From contig NZ_JACORT010000004.1 in assembly GCF_014297465.1 (NCBI RefSeq), positions 310,001 to 374,000 of the forward strand: a stretch of 64,000 bases of DNA, in the 5' to 3' direction. Below are positions 40,022 through 48,378 of this stretch, piece by piece (the stretch's first letter is position 1; each line of letters begins with the position of its first letter). Both the position numbers and the translations under genes were made by a program. The notes beneath the pieces are model-generated. The model saw only the letters and a list, made by a program, of their open reading frames with translations, did no database searches and was not told the origin of the DNA. This stretch comes from Ramlibacter cellulosilyticus (GTDB lineage: Bacteria; Pseudomonadota; Gammaproteobacteria; Burkholderiales; Burkholderiaceae_C).

Positions 40022-41275
40022 TCAGGAGCCTCCGGCGGCCAGTTCGCGCTCGAGCACCTTCGGGTTGTCGCGCCAGCGCTCCAGCCATTCCTGTGCCACG
40101 TCGCCGGGGTACACGTCCTCGATGCCTTCCTTCAGCGCCTTCACGATGGCGCTGGCCAGCGCGGACGGCGCGACCTTGGGCGGCGGCAGGTTCTGGTTCC
40201 ACTCGTCGTCGATGGGACCGGGGAACACGTTGATCACGCGGATGCCGGCGGGCCGCATCTCCGCGCGCAGGCATTGCGCCAGCGACAGCGCCGCGGCCTT
40301 GGAGGCCGAGAAGGTGCCGTGCGGCGGATAGTTGGACAGCGCATAGATCGACAGCAGGTTCACCCACGCCGCCGCATGCGTCACGCCGTCGGCCGAGCGG
40401 GCGCGCAGCGCGGGGCCGAACTCCTGCGCCAGGCGCAGCAGCCCGAAGTAGTTGATCTCCATCTCGTTCTTGGCGACGTCGGTGCCGCGGCGGTTGGAGA
40501 TGCCGAAGGTGCGGTGCAGTTCGGCGTTGTTGATCACGATGTCGACCTTGCCGCCGATCTCGCCGGCCAGCTCCGTGACCGAGCGGCCGTTGGTCACGTC
40601 GAGAGGCACCAGGGTGACCTCCTTCATCTTCGTGATGTCCTCGAAGCCGGGCAGCTTCTTCCAGGGTTCGGCGTGGCCGACCCACACGATCTCGGCGCCG
40701 GCCTTCACCAGCGCCTGCACCAGCGCCTGGCCCACGGCGGTCTTGCCGTCGGTCACCAGGACCTTGCGGAACTTGGGGTCGCTCGTCATTTCTCGCAGCA
40801 TCCTGTCGTCAGCCATGTGTTCACTCCCGTTCTCGGGGAATCCGATCAGCACCGCCTGGCCCGCGCGGTCCAGGCGCGCGCCCACGTGCACCCGCGCAGG
40901 CGCGTCGCCCACCTCCCCGTGCAGGTGCACGATGACGGTGGGGCCCGCATCCAGGTGCACGAGGCCCATGCGCCAGGGCAGGCGCTCGCGGAAGAAGAGG
41001 TCGTTGCTGTGGTGCAGCGTGGTCGTGGCCAGCAAGGTGCCCTGCCCCGACTGCGGCTTCCACTGCAGGCGCGGCGACAGGCACTTGTGGCAGGCCTCGC
41101 GCGGCGGGTACTGCACGGCGCTGCAGTCCTTGCAGACCTGCAGCTCGAACCGGCCTTCTGCGGCAGCGGCCGTCATGCCGAGCGCGACGCGGCCGCGCGC
41201 CCACGGCGGCAGGTTCATCTGCCGGGTGCGGAGGACCGGGTTCTTCCGCTTCGGCTTCATCAGCGGCATCGTCAT
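40022..41275 (-). CDS. DUF35 (zinc-ribbon/OB-fold) fused to a degenerate SDR domain
   Basis: 417 residues. Residues about 25-150 are a DUF35-type domain: four cysteines at 48, 51, 62 and 65 form a zinc ribbon, followed by an OB-fold (GQGTLLATTTLHHSNDLFF, LVHLDAGPTVIVHLHG). Residues about 170-417 are SDR-like but altered: the glycine motif reads VTDGKTAVGQ, NNAG reads NNAE, and the YxxxK site reads FSASK with Phe for Tyr. DUF35 proteins partner thiolase-like enzymes, for example ChsH2-DUF35 with the Ltp2 aldolase. Here the thiolase-like gene overlaps it by ATGA, so a complex is likely. The SDR half may be structural or bind a CoA substrate (inference). Confidence 0.85.
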   Translation of the reverse strand: MTMPLMKPKRKNPVLRTRQMNLPPWARGRVALGMTAAAAEGRFELQVCKDCSAVQYPPREACHKCLSPRLQWKPQSGQGTLLATTTLHHSNDLFFRERLPWRMGLVHLDAGPTVIVHLHGEVGDAPARVHVGARLDRAGQAVLIGFPENGSEHMADDRMLREMTSDPKFRKVLVTDGKTAVGQALVQALVKAGAEIVWVGHAEPWKKLPGFEDITKMKEVTLVPLDVTNGRSVTELAGEIGGKVDIVINNAELHRTFGISNRRGTDVAKNEMEINYFGLLRLAQEFGPALRARSADGVTHAAAWVNLLSIYALSNYPPHGTFSASKAAALSLAQCLRAEMRPAGIRVINVFPGPIDDEWNQNLPPPKVAPSALASAIVKALKEGIEDVYPGDVAQEWLERWRDNPKVLERELAAGGS

Positions 41276-42444
41276 GCGGACCTCCCGAGCAGCACGGCGC
41301 CCGTGCACAGGCAGCGGTCGTAGGTGACCATGCCGAAGCCGGTGACGAGGCCGAGCTCCGCGTCCTTCACGGCGCGCTCGCCGGCCTGGCCGGTGAGCTG
41401 GCGGATCGCTTCGGTCATGCCGAGGAAGCCGCCGGCCGCGCCGGCCTGGCCCACGGACAGCTGGCCGCCACTGGTGTTGTTGGGAAGGTCGCCGTCGAAG
41501 GTGGTGCTCTTCTCGCGCACGAAGGCCGGGCCCTCGCCCTTGCCGCAGAAGCCCAGGTCCTCGAACTGCAGCATCACGATCACCGGGTAGTCGTCGTAGG
41601 TCTGGATGAAGTCCACGTCGGCGGGCGCGGCGCCGGCCTGCGCGTAGAGGTCGTCGCGGTCCATGCGCCAGCCGCCACGCACCATGACGGGGTCGTCGGA
41701 GTAGGCGTTGTGCCGCTCGATGGAGCCGCGCACCAGCACGTGCGGCAGGCCCAGCTCGCGGGCCTTCTCCTCCCGCATCACGAGGAAGGCTTCGGCGCCC
41801 GCGCAGGGCATCACGCAGTCGAACAGGTGGATGGGGTCGGAGATCACCCGGGCGGACATGTACTCGTCCAGCGTCAGCGGCTTCTTGAACAGCGCGTTCG
41901 GGTTGCGCAGCGCGTTGGTGCGCTGGGCCACCGCGATGCGGCCGAAGTCTTCCCGCTGCGCGCCGTAGGTGCGCATGTAGTTCGCGGTGATCATCGCGAA
42001 GATCGAATTCGGGCCGCCGGAGCCGTAGGGGTAGCTGGCGTCGCGCGCGAAGTTGCTGAAGGCGCCGAGCGTGAGACGGAACGACTCCACGTGGTTGGTG
42101 TCGGCCGCGACGCAGGCGACCACGTCGGCGTCGCCCGCCTGCACGGCGCGCGCGGCACGGCGCAGCGACATCACGCCGGACGCGCCGCCGGTGGGGATGT
42201 GGTCCAGCCAGCGCGGCGACACGCCCATGTGCTGCGTCACGCCCACCGCGGTGTCGGGGGTGAGCGAAAAGCTGCTGATGGTGAGGCCGTCGATCTGCTC
42301 CTTGGGGATGCCGGACTCGCGCACCAGCGCCTGCAGCGCCTGGCCGATGAACCAGTGCGCGTTGTGGGTCGAATAGCGGACGTAGGGCACCGTCACGGGC
42401 ACCGCGACGGCCACGCCTTCGTAGGACATGCGCTTGCGGGTCAT
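41272..42444 (-). CDS. Thiolase-like protein lacking thiolase residues, probable Ltp2-type aldolase
   Basis: 390 residues with a SCP2-thiolase fold. The nucleophile position reads GGASG, with Gly87 for Cys. The His of the usual HD(C/A)F motif reads YDDY (283-286). The His of GHP reads VGQAG, with Gln333. Loss of the Cys/His set together with Tyr in the YDDY motif is the pattern of Ltp2-like retro-aldolases, which need a DUF35 partner; that partner is encoded next door with an ATGA overlap. The proposed reaction is C-C cleavage of a tertiary 3-hydroxyacyl-CoA, here dioxindole-3-acetyl-CoA to isatin plus acetyl-CoA. The family call is firm; the substrate is inference. Confidence 0.85.
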   Translation of the reverse strand: MTRKRMSYEGVAVAVPVTVPYVRYSTHNAHWFIGQALQALVRESGIPKEQIDGLTISSFSLTPDTAVGVTQHMGVSPRWLDHIPTGGASGVMSLRRAARAVQAGDADVVACVAADTNHVESFRLTLGAFSNFARDASYPYGSGGPNSIFAMITANYMRTYGAQREDFGRIAVAQRTNALRNPNALFKKPLTLDEYMSARVISDPIHLFDCVMPCAGAEAFLVMREEKARELGLPHVLVRGSIERHNAYSDDPVMVRGGWRMDRDDLYAQAGAAPADVDFIQTYDDYPVIVMLQFEDLGFCGKGEGPAFVREKSTTFDGDLPNNTSGGQLSVGQAGAAGGFLGMTEAIRQLTGQAGERAVKDAELGLVTGFGMVTYDRCLCTGAVLLGRSA

Positions 42445-44060
42445 GCTTGCCGTTTCTTCATGGTGCGCGTGTCGATGCAGCACGCATCCGCAGGCAAGGA
42501 CAGTGCCAGCTCGCGCAGCAGGCCGCGCTGGATCTTCTGCGACGGCGTCAGCGGCACGGCGTCGACGAAGGCCACGTAGCCGGGCGCCTTGTAGTAGGCG
42601 AGCTGCGCCAGCGCGTGCTGCACGATGCTGGCGGCGAGCGCCTCGCGCTGGTCCGCTGGGACGGGGTCGCGCGGGATGATGCAGGCCAGCACCTCGTCGC
42701 CGCGCACGGCGTCGGGCGTCGCGGCCACGGCGGAACTCTTCACGGCCGGGTGCTGGTTCAGCACGCTCTCGACCTCCACCGCGGAGATGTTCTCGCCGCT
42801 GCGCCGGATCACGTTCTTCTTGCGGTCGATGAAGAAGAGATGGCCGGCGTCGTCGCGCTTGACCATGTCCCCCGTGTGGAACCAGCCATCGGCCCAGGCT
42901 TCGGCGGTCGCTTCGGCGTCCTTCAGGTATTCGCCGAAGAAGTAGCGGCGCGGATCGGGGCCGCTGGCGCGCACGAGCAGTTCGCCGGGCGTGCCGTACG
43001 GAACATCCCGGCCCTCCTCGTCCACCAGCCGGATCTCGACGAACGCTTCCGGCTTGCCGAAGCAGCTGGTGCCCACGTGGCGCGGCTCGTGGTTGGCCAT
43101 GATGCAGGCCGCGGCGCCGGTCTCGGTCATCGCCCAGGCCTCCACCAGCGGGAAGCCGAAGCGCTCCTCGAACACCGCATGGTTCTTCTTGTCGACGCCG
43201 GCACCGAAACCCCAGCGCACCTCGTGCCGGCGATCGGCGGGCGACGCCGGCGCGGACAGCAGCATGGCCGGCATGACGCCCAGGTAGTGCACGATGGTCG
43301 CGCGGCTGTCGCGAACGCTCTGCCACCAGCTTTTCGGGTGGAAGCGATCGAGCTGCACGAGGCAGCCGCCCGCCGTCAGCACCACCATGGTGGAGAACGC
43401 CATGGCGTTCACGTGGTTCAGCGGCAGCGGCGTGATGATGCGTTCCGCGTCGCGGCGCACCGAGCACACGCCGTCCAGGCCGGCGTACCAGTCGCCGGCG
43501 CGCAGGAAGTATTCGTTGGAGAGGCGGCAGCCCTTCGGGCGACCCGTCGTGCCGGACGTGTAGAGCAGCGCGCACTCGGTGGCGAGGCCTGGCTCGCCCG
43601 CGAGCGGAGCCTTCGTGGGCGCGGACGGTACGGCGCCCTGCTCCGGATCCCACGTGGCCATGCGCACGCCGGCCGCGGACGCGGCGGCCCGCAGGTCCGC
43701 TTCCCGCTGCGGCAAGGTCACGGCCAGCACGATCTCGCTGTGGCCGACCAGGTACTCCAGTTCGGCCGAACGCATCTCCGCGTTCATCGGCACGACGCTC
43801 ACGCCCAGCGCGTTCAGCGCGAACCAGTGGAACAGGAAGGCGGGCCGGTTCTCCAGCAGCAGCCCGACGCGGTGGCCGTGGCCATAGCCGGCGGCGGCGT
43901 ACGCAGAGCGCAGGCGCTCGACTTCCGCGGCCGCCTCGCCCCAGTGCACCGGCCGGGCCGGGATGCCGTAGACCTGTGCCGTCACCGCGTCGAGGAACAG
44001 GAACTCGTTCGCCGGCGCGCGGGCCGCGGTCGCGGCGAAGCGTTGGTGGACGGTGCTCAT
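42441..44060 (-). CDS. AMP-dependent acyl/aryl-CoA ligase
   Basis: 539 residues, ANL superfamily. P-loop LYTSGTTGRPKG, AWAMTETGAA in the adenine region, GDMVKRDDAGHLFFIDRKKN at the hinge, and the catalytic Lys region TPSQKIQRGLL. The sequence resembles crotonobetaine/carnitine- and benzoate-type ligases. It lies between dioxygenase beta subunit 2 and the aldolase-like gene, with which it overlaps (ATGA). This places it well to form the CoA ester that the aldolase-like protein would cleave. Confidence 0.9.
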   Translation of the reverse strand: MSTVHQRFAATAARAPANEFLFLDAVTAQVYGIPARPVHWGEAAAEVERLRSAYAAAGYGHGHRVGLLLENRPAFLFHWFALNALGVSVVPMNAEMRSAELEYLVGHSEIVLAVTLPQREADLRAAASAAGVRMATWDPEQGAVPSAPTKAPLAGEPGLATECALLYTSGTTGRPKGCRLSNEYFLRAGDWYAGLDGVCSVRRDAERIITPLPLNHVNAMAFSTMVVLTAGGCLVQLDRFHPKSWWQSVRDSRATIVHYLGVMPAMLLSAPASPADRRHEVRWGFGAGVDKKNHAVFEERFGFPLVEAWAMTETGAAACIMANHEPRHVGTSCFGKPEAFVEIRLVDEEGRDVPYGTPGELLVRASGPDPRRYFFGEYLKDAEATAEAWADGWFHTGDMVKRDDAGHLFFIDRKKNVIRRSGENISAVEVESVLNQHPAVKSSAVAATPDAVRGDEVLACIIPRDPVPADQREALAASIVQHALAQLAYYKAPGYVAFVDAVPLTPSQKIQRGLLRELALSLPADACCIDTRTMKKRQA

Positions 44061-44067
44061 CGCGCGC

Positions 44068-44547
44068 TCAGATGAACAGCTGCACGGCCGGCAACGCCGC
44101 GTCCGGGTTGATCAGGTTCACGCGCTTGAGCGTCATGCGCAGCGCGCCGCCCTGCACCGTGAGGTGGTGCAGGAAATGCCCCACGTGGATCTGCAGCTCG
44201 TCGCCCTGCGTCTCGGTGTAGTGGAACTCGGTGCGCACCACGTAGCGGTTGGCCTCGGGCTCGAAGGCCTCGACGGTCGGCGTCTGCAGCAGGTGGTGGC
44301 AGCGGCTCGGCGGCTGCTGCGAAAAGGCGCGCGGGCTCTTCAGGCGCTCGATGCGCAGCTCGCGCAGCAGCTTGTCCTCGTACAGGTGCGACGTGTGGTT
44401 GATGCCGTCCGGCTGGTCCGGCACCAGCGGCACCCAGTAGAAGGCGTCGTCGGTGAACAAGGCATTCCACTCCTCGAACTTCTTCTCGTCGAGCAGGCGC
44501 GCCTCGCGCACCACGAAGTCGATGAGGTCCTGGCGGGTCGGTTCCAT
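44068..44547 (-). CDS. Rieske dioxygenase small (beta) subunit 2
   Basis: 159 residues of the ring-hydroxylating beta-subunit family (EARLLDEKKFEEWNALFTDDAFYWVPL, LRMTLKRVNLINPDAALPAVQLF). It is paralogous to beta subunit 1. It starts 8 nt after alpha subunit 2 and ends 7 nt before the CoA ligase gene. Confidence 0.91.
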   Translation of the reverse strand: MEPTRQDLIDFVVREARLLDEKKFEEWNALFTDDAFYWVPLVPDQPDGINHTSHLYEDKLLRELRIERLKSPRAFSQQPPSRCHHLLQTPTVEAFEPEANRYVVRTEFHYTETQGDELQIHVGHFLHHLTVQGGALRMTLKRVNLINPDAALPAVQLFI

Positions 44548-44555
44548 CGTGGTCC

Positions 44556-45875
44556 TCACATCGTCAGCGTCATGTACTTCGCCCAGGCGCGGTACTGGTT
44601 GCGCATGGAGATCTCGTTCGTGCCGTTGGCGGTCAGCTCCCGCTTGCCGATCTCGTTCTCCTGGAAGTTGCGGTGCAGGCTCACCCAGTCGTTGCCGCTG
44701 GCATGCAGGCCCGCCTGGATGCCGCGGTAGGCCTGCAGGTCGTCGTGGCCGACCACGGAGAACGGCGAGTTGATGAGGCGGCTGTACATGGTGGTCCGCT
44801 GCAGCAGCTCCGGCGGCGCACCCTTGAGACGGAACGTCCAGCTCTCCACCACGCACTTGTCGGCGGCGATCGGCTTCACGACGCGGATCGCCTGGATGGC
44901 GCCCTTGATGGTGAGGTTCGGGTAGTAGACGGTGTTGTGGCGCGTGAGGCCCAGGATCCGGTGCGCCTTCTCCTCGCCGTAGGTCTTCACCATCGCTTCT
45001 TCGTACGCCGGGATGCCGGAGTACTTGCTGTGGATGCTGAAGTTCACGCCCGAGAAGCTGTGGCCGTTGTCGTAGACGCGCACGCCCATGTCCTCGAAGA
45101 ACTTGTAGTCGGACATGAAGGGCACGAACTGCTCGATCGCCATGGGCTTGGGCGCGTCCGCGGGCTTGTCCGCCCACATCTTCTTGGCCGTGCCCGCCGA
45201 GGACTCGTGCGCCACCATCGGGTGCATGGTGTCGTTGAGGTTCTCGATGAACATCTTCCAGTTGCACTGGTGGATGAAACGGAGGCAGCCGCCGGCGATC
45301 TCGAGCTCGCCCTCGGGGGAGCGGTCCGCCATGTTGTCGATGGAACTCAGCGAGTCGCCGAAGTACTCCTCGAAGCCGGGGCCGGCGTCGTTGATCTTCA
45401 CGAAGATGAAGCCGCGGTACACGCGCACGTTCTTCACCGTCACCAGGCCCTTGCCGCTCTCGCACTGGTGCAGGTTCGTGCCTTCGTAGCCGTTCTTCAG
45501 CGGGATGGCCAGCAGCGCGCCGTCGGTCTTGAAGGTCCAGGCGTGGTACGGGCAGCGGAAGAACTTGCCCGTGTTGCCGCAGCCGTCGTTCACGAGGCGC
45601 GAGCCCTTGTGCGCGCAGCGGTTCATCATCACCCGCACCGAGTTGTCGGTGTGGCGCACGATGATCAGCGGGCGGCCGCCGATCTCGTTGGTGATGTAGT
45701 CGCCGGGCCTGGGCAGCTGGCTGTCGTGGCCGACGTAGTTCCAGGTGTTGCCGAAGAAGTGCTCCTGCTCCAGCTCGAACACTTCCTGGCTGATGTACAG
45801 GTCGCGGTGCACGCGATCGGGCTGCACCAGGGCGGCCAGGGCCTCGGGGTTGCCGCGGTAACGGTTGGTCGTCAT
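44556..45875 (-). CDS. Rieske aromatic-ring dioxygenase large (alpha) subunit 2
   Basis: 439 residues. Rieske ligands are Cys87/His89 and Cys108/His111; the iron triad is Asp215, His218 and His223 (NLNDTMHPMVAH). It resembles the large subunits of iad-type auxin and other aromatic-acid dioxygenases. It lies 13 nt after the reductase and just before its own beta subunit, giving a complete three-component oxygenase set. In the proposed route it oxidises the indole ring of indole-3-acetate. Paralogy with alpha subunit 1 suggests that the two act on successive or related substrates. Confidence 0.93.
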   Translation of the reverse strand: MTTNRYRGNPEALAALVQPDRVHRDLYISQEVFELEQEHFFGNTWNYVGHDSQLPRPGDYITNEIGGRPLIIVRHTDNSVRVMMNRCAHKGSRLVNDGCGNTGKFFRCPYHAWTFKTDGALLAIPLKNGYEGTNLHQCESGKGLVTVKNVRVYRGFIFVKINDAGPGFEEYFGDSLSSIDNMADRSPEGELEIAGGCLRFIHQCNWKMFIENLNDTMHPMVAHESSAGTAKKMWADKPADAPKPMAIEQFVPFMSDYKFFEDMGVRVYDNGHSFSGVNFSIHSKYSGIPAYEEAMVKTYGEEKAHRILGLTRHNTVYYPNLTIKGAIQAIRVVKPIAADKCVVESWTFRLKGAPPELLQRTTMYSRLINSPFSVVGHDDLQAYRGIQAGLHASGNDWVSLHRNFQENEIGKRELTANGTNEISMRNQYRAWAKYMTLTM

Positions 45876-45888
45876 CGGACTTCGCTCC

Positions 45889-46854
45889 TCACATGTCCAG
45901 TACGAGCCGCGGCCCGCGGGCGCGCGACACGCAGATCTGCATCACCTTGCCCGACGCCTTCTCGGCGTCGCTCAGGAAGTAGTCGCGGTGCTCGATCTCG
46001 CCTTCCAGCACCGCCACGCTGCACACGCCGCATTCGCCGCGCCGGCAGTCGAACATCGGGTCGCAGCCGTTCTGCTCCAGGCACTCCAGCAGGTTCTGCC
46101 CGGGGGCGACCCGCAGGGTGCGGCCGGACTGCGACAGCACCACCTCGTAGCCCGCCTCGGTCTCGGAAGCCGGCGGCGCGGAGAACAGCTCGAACTTCAC
46201 GCGCTCGCGCGGCCAGCCGCGCGCCTGCGCGCCGGCCAGCACCGCGTCCAGCATCACCTGCGGGCCGCACACGTACAGCGTGTCGTTCCAGGCGCAGGCG
46301 TCCAGCAGCGCCTGGACGTCCAGCGGCGCACCGGCCTCGTCGTCGGCGTGCACCCGCAGGTCTTCGCGCAGCAGGTCCTGCAGTTCCGGCAGGAAGGCCA
46401 GCAGCGCGCGGCTGCGACCGGCGTAGTGCAGGCGCACGGGCTGGCCCGCGGCGCGGCACTGCACGGCCATGCTCGCCAGCGGGGTGATGCCGATGCCGCC
46501 GGCGACCAGCACGGCGGTGCCGGCACGCAGGGGAAAGTCGTTCCTGGGCGGCTCGATCGTGAGCAGGTCGCCCGCCTGCACCGTGTGCATGAAGCGCGAA
46601 CCGCCACGGCCGGTGTCTTCGCGCCGGATCGCGATCACGTACTCGCGCGGCGTGCGCAGGTCCGCGCCAGGCTGCAGGTTCACCAGCGAGTAGTGGCGCC
46701 AGTCCTGCTTGCCGTCGGCGAGCGTGACCTGCACGCGCACGTGGGCGCCGGGCTCGTAGCCGGGCAGCACGGCGCCGTCATCGGAACGCAGCCGAAGCAG
46801 GCGGATGAGCGGGTTGAGGTCGCGGCTTTCCGCAACACGCAGCGCAAGCGTCAT
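45889..46854 (-). CDS. Oxygenase reductase: ferredoxin-NADP reductase domain plus C-terminal 2Fe-2S
   Basis: 321 residues in the phthalate dioxygenase reductase/VanB order. The flavin-binding domain has the RHYSLVN motif, the NAD domain has LVAGGIGITPLASM and YVCGPQVMLDAV, and the C-terminal plant-type ferredoxin domain has Cys ligands in CRRGECGVC and a later Cys in QICVSRA. It passes electrons from NAD(P)H to the Rieske oxygenases. It is the only such reductase in the window, so it may serve both alpha/beta pairs. It is coupled to iorB by ATGA. Confidence 0.93.
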   Translation of the reverse strand: MTLALRVAESRDLNPLIRLLRLRSDDGAVLPGYEPGAHVRVQVTLADGKQDWRHYSLVNLQPGADLRTPREYVIAIRREDTGRGGSRFMHTVQAGDLLTIEPPRNDFPLRAGTAVLVAGGIGITPLASMAVQCRAAGQPVRLHYAGRSRALLAFLPELQDLLREDLRVHADDEAGAPLDVQALLDACAWNDTLYVCGPQVMLDAVLAGAQARGWPRERVKFELFSAPPASETEAGYEVVLSQSGRTLRVAPGQNLLECLEQNGCDPMFDCRRGECGVCSVAVLEGEIEHRDYFLSDAEKASGKVMQICVSRARGPRLVLDM

Positions 46855-48371
46855 GCGGCCTCCTTGAGGGGGCCGCCCAGCGACAGGCGCTCCAGGGCGG
46901 CGCCCAGTTGCTTGCCCGCCTCGTCGGCCAGCGCCGCGTCGCGCAGCTCGCGCAAGGTGGCGGGCGCCAGGCGCGCGCCGGCGCGGCGGACGGCATCCAT
47001 CAGCGTCTCGTAGTTGCGCGTGCCGCGCTCGTGGGTGTCGCCGTATCCCTTGACCAGGCGCTGGCACTGCGCGACTTCCACCGCGAGCTGCGGGTTGATG
47101 GCGGCGGCGGCCGCGATGCGCTGCAGCCAGTCCTCGATGCGCGCGTTCTCCGCCTGGTAGCGCAGGCTGCCGCGGCGCCACCGCTTGAGGCCGGACAGCG
47201 TGTACAGCAGCAGGAAGCCACCGAGCGAGCTGGTGCGCACGACCTTGCCCTTGCGCGTGGCGCGCTCCACCACGCGGCGCGGCCAGCCGGAACGGGCCAG
47301 CCAGCGGCCGAGGCCGGCCGGCAGCGTGTCGCAGATCTCCTGCAGGCGCGGATGCATGAACTCGTTGATGTCCAGCACCTGGTCGTCCTGCACGCGCACC
47401 TCGCTGCCCACGCGCTCGAAGCGGCTCGCGCGCGTCTTCAGTTCCGCGACGCGCACGGTGTCCTCGTACGCCATCCACAGCGCCAGGTGGCGCGCGGTCT
47501 CCACCAGCAACTGCTGGTCGCCGCCGGGCCATTGCTGCACGCGCTGCAGTCGGTCCAGGTAGAGGGAGGCGTACGCCGGGTCCTGGTAGTCGACGAGGCG
47601 GCGCGCGCCTTCCACCAGCACCGGCTGCGCGGCGAGCGGAAAGTCCTTGGCGATGCGGGCGAGCAGCGCGCGCACCTGCGGGTCGTGCGGCGTGCCGGCC
47701 GGGCGCAGCGCCGCCGTCGGGGTGGCTTCGTCGCGCGCCGGGGCGTCCGCCTGCGCGAAGCCGGCACCGAACGCGCGAAGGCTCGCCTTCACGCCGACGC
47801 CGCCGCGCTCGATGGTGGATTCGAACTGCGCGCGGCTGAAGGGCAGCACGCCGGTACCGGCGAGTGCGCCGAACAGCACGGCGCTGATCACGCTGCCGTT
47901 CGCCTCGGCCACCTGCGCCATGTCGAAGCGGACGAAGCGCCGCGCGGCCGACTGCGCGTGCGCCAGCAGGTTGTTGCTGTCGGCGCGGCCGTCGCCCATG
48001 GCGATCTTCTCGGCGATGGAGTACACGCGGTGCGTGGAGGCGACGAGCGTCGTGCGGTCGGGCGTGACCAGGCCGCGCTGCACCGCACGGCCCGCTTCCA
48101 TCAGCTCGGAGGCGAGCACCACGTCGACGTCGCCGGGCAGCGGCATCAGCGCGAGGATGGGGTGGCCGCCGTCACGCTCCGCCTGCTCGCGCGGGAACAT
48201 CTCGACGTAGTAGATGGTCGCGCCGGTGCGCTGGGCGACGCCGGGCACGGAAGTGGTCTGGGCGATGTAGCCGTTGGCCTCGCCCAGGTCGACGATCCAG
48301 TCGGCGAGGACGCCGCCGCCCTCGCCGCCCATGGCAAGGATCGCGATCTTGATCGGCTGCTGTGCGTTCAT
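46851..48371 (-). CDS. iorB: Indolepyruvate/2-oxoacid:ferredoxin oxidoreductase, beta (gamma-domain) subunit, long form
   Basis: 506 residues. Residues about 8-190 are the IorB catalytic domain (AILAMGGEGGGVLADWIVDL, SVPGVAQRTGATIYY). The remaining 300 residues form a helical extension often seen in the long beta subunits of aerobic proteobacteria. With IorA it decarboxylates an aryl 2-oxoacid to its acyl-CoA. It overlaps the reductase gene (ATGA), and the iorA stop overlaps its region boundary within 8 nt. In this operon the natural substrate is proposed to be isatinate, an aryl glyoxylate, giving 2-aminobenzoyl-CoA (inference). Confidence 0.9.
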   Translation of the reverse strand: MNAQQPIKIAILAMGGEGGGVLADWIVDLGEANGYIAQTTSVPGVAQRTGATIYYVEMFPREQAERDGGHPILALMPLPGDVDVVLASELMEAGRAVQRGLVTPDRTTLVASTHRVYSIAEKIAMGDGRADSNNLLAHAQSAARRFVRFDMAQVAEANGSVISAVLFGALAGTGVLPFSRAQFESTIERGGVGVKASLRAFGAGFAQADAPARDEATPTAALRPAGTPHDPQVRALLARIAKDFPLAAQPVLVEGARRLVDYQDPAYASLYLDRLQRVQQWPGGDQQLLVETARHLALWMAYEDTVRVAELKTRASRFERVGSEVRVQDDQVLDINEFMHPRLQEICDTLPAGLGRWLARSGWPRRVVERATRKGKVVRTSSLGGFLLLYTLSGLKRWRRGSLRYQAENARIEDWLQRIAAAAAINPQLAVEVAQCQRLVKGYGDTHERGTRNYETLMDAVRRAGARLAPATLRELRDAALADEAGKQLGAALERLSLGGPLKEAA

Positions 48372-48378
48372 GCGGTCC

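Noticed and set aside
41272..42444. A normal acetyl-CoA acetyltransferase
   Set aside because: The nucleophilic Cys and both catalytic His positions are replaced (Gly87, YDDY, Gln333), and a DUF35 partner is adjacent.
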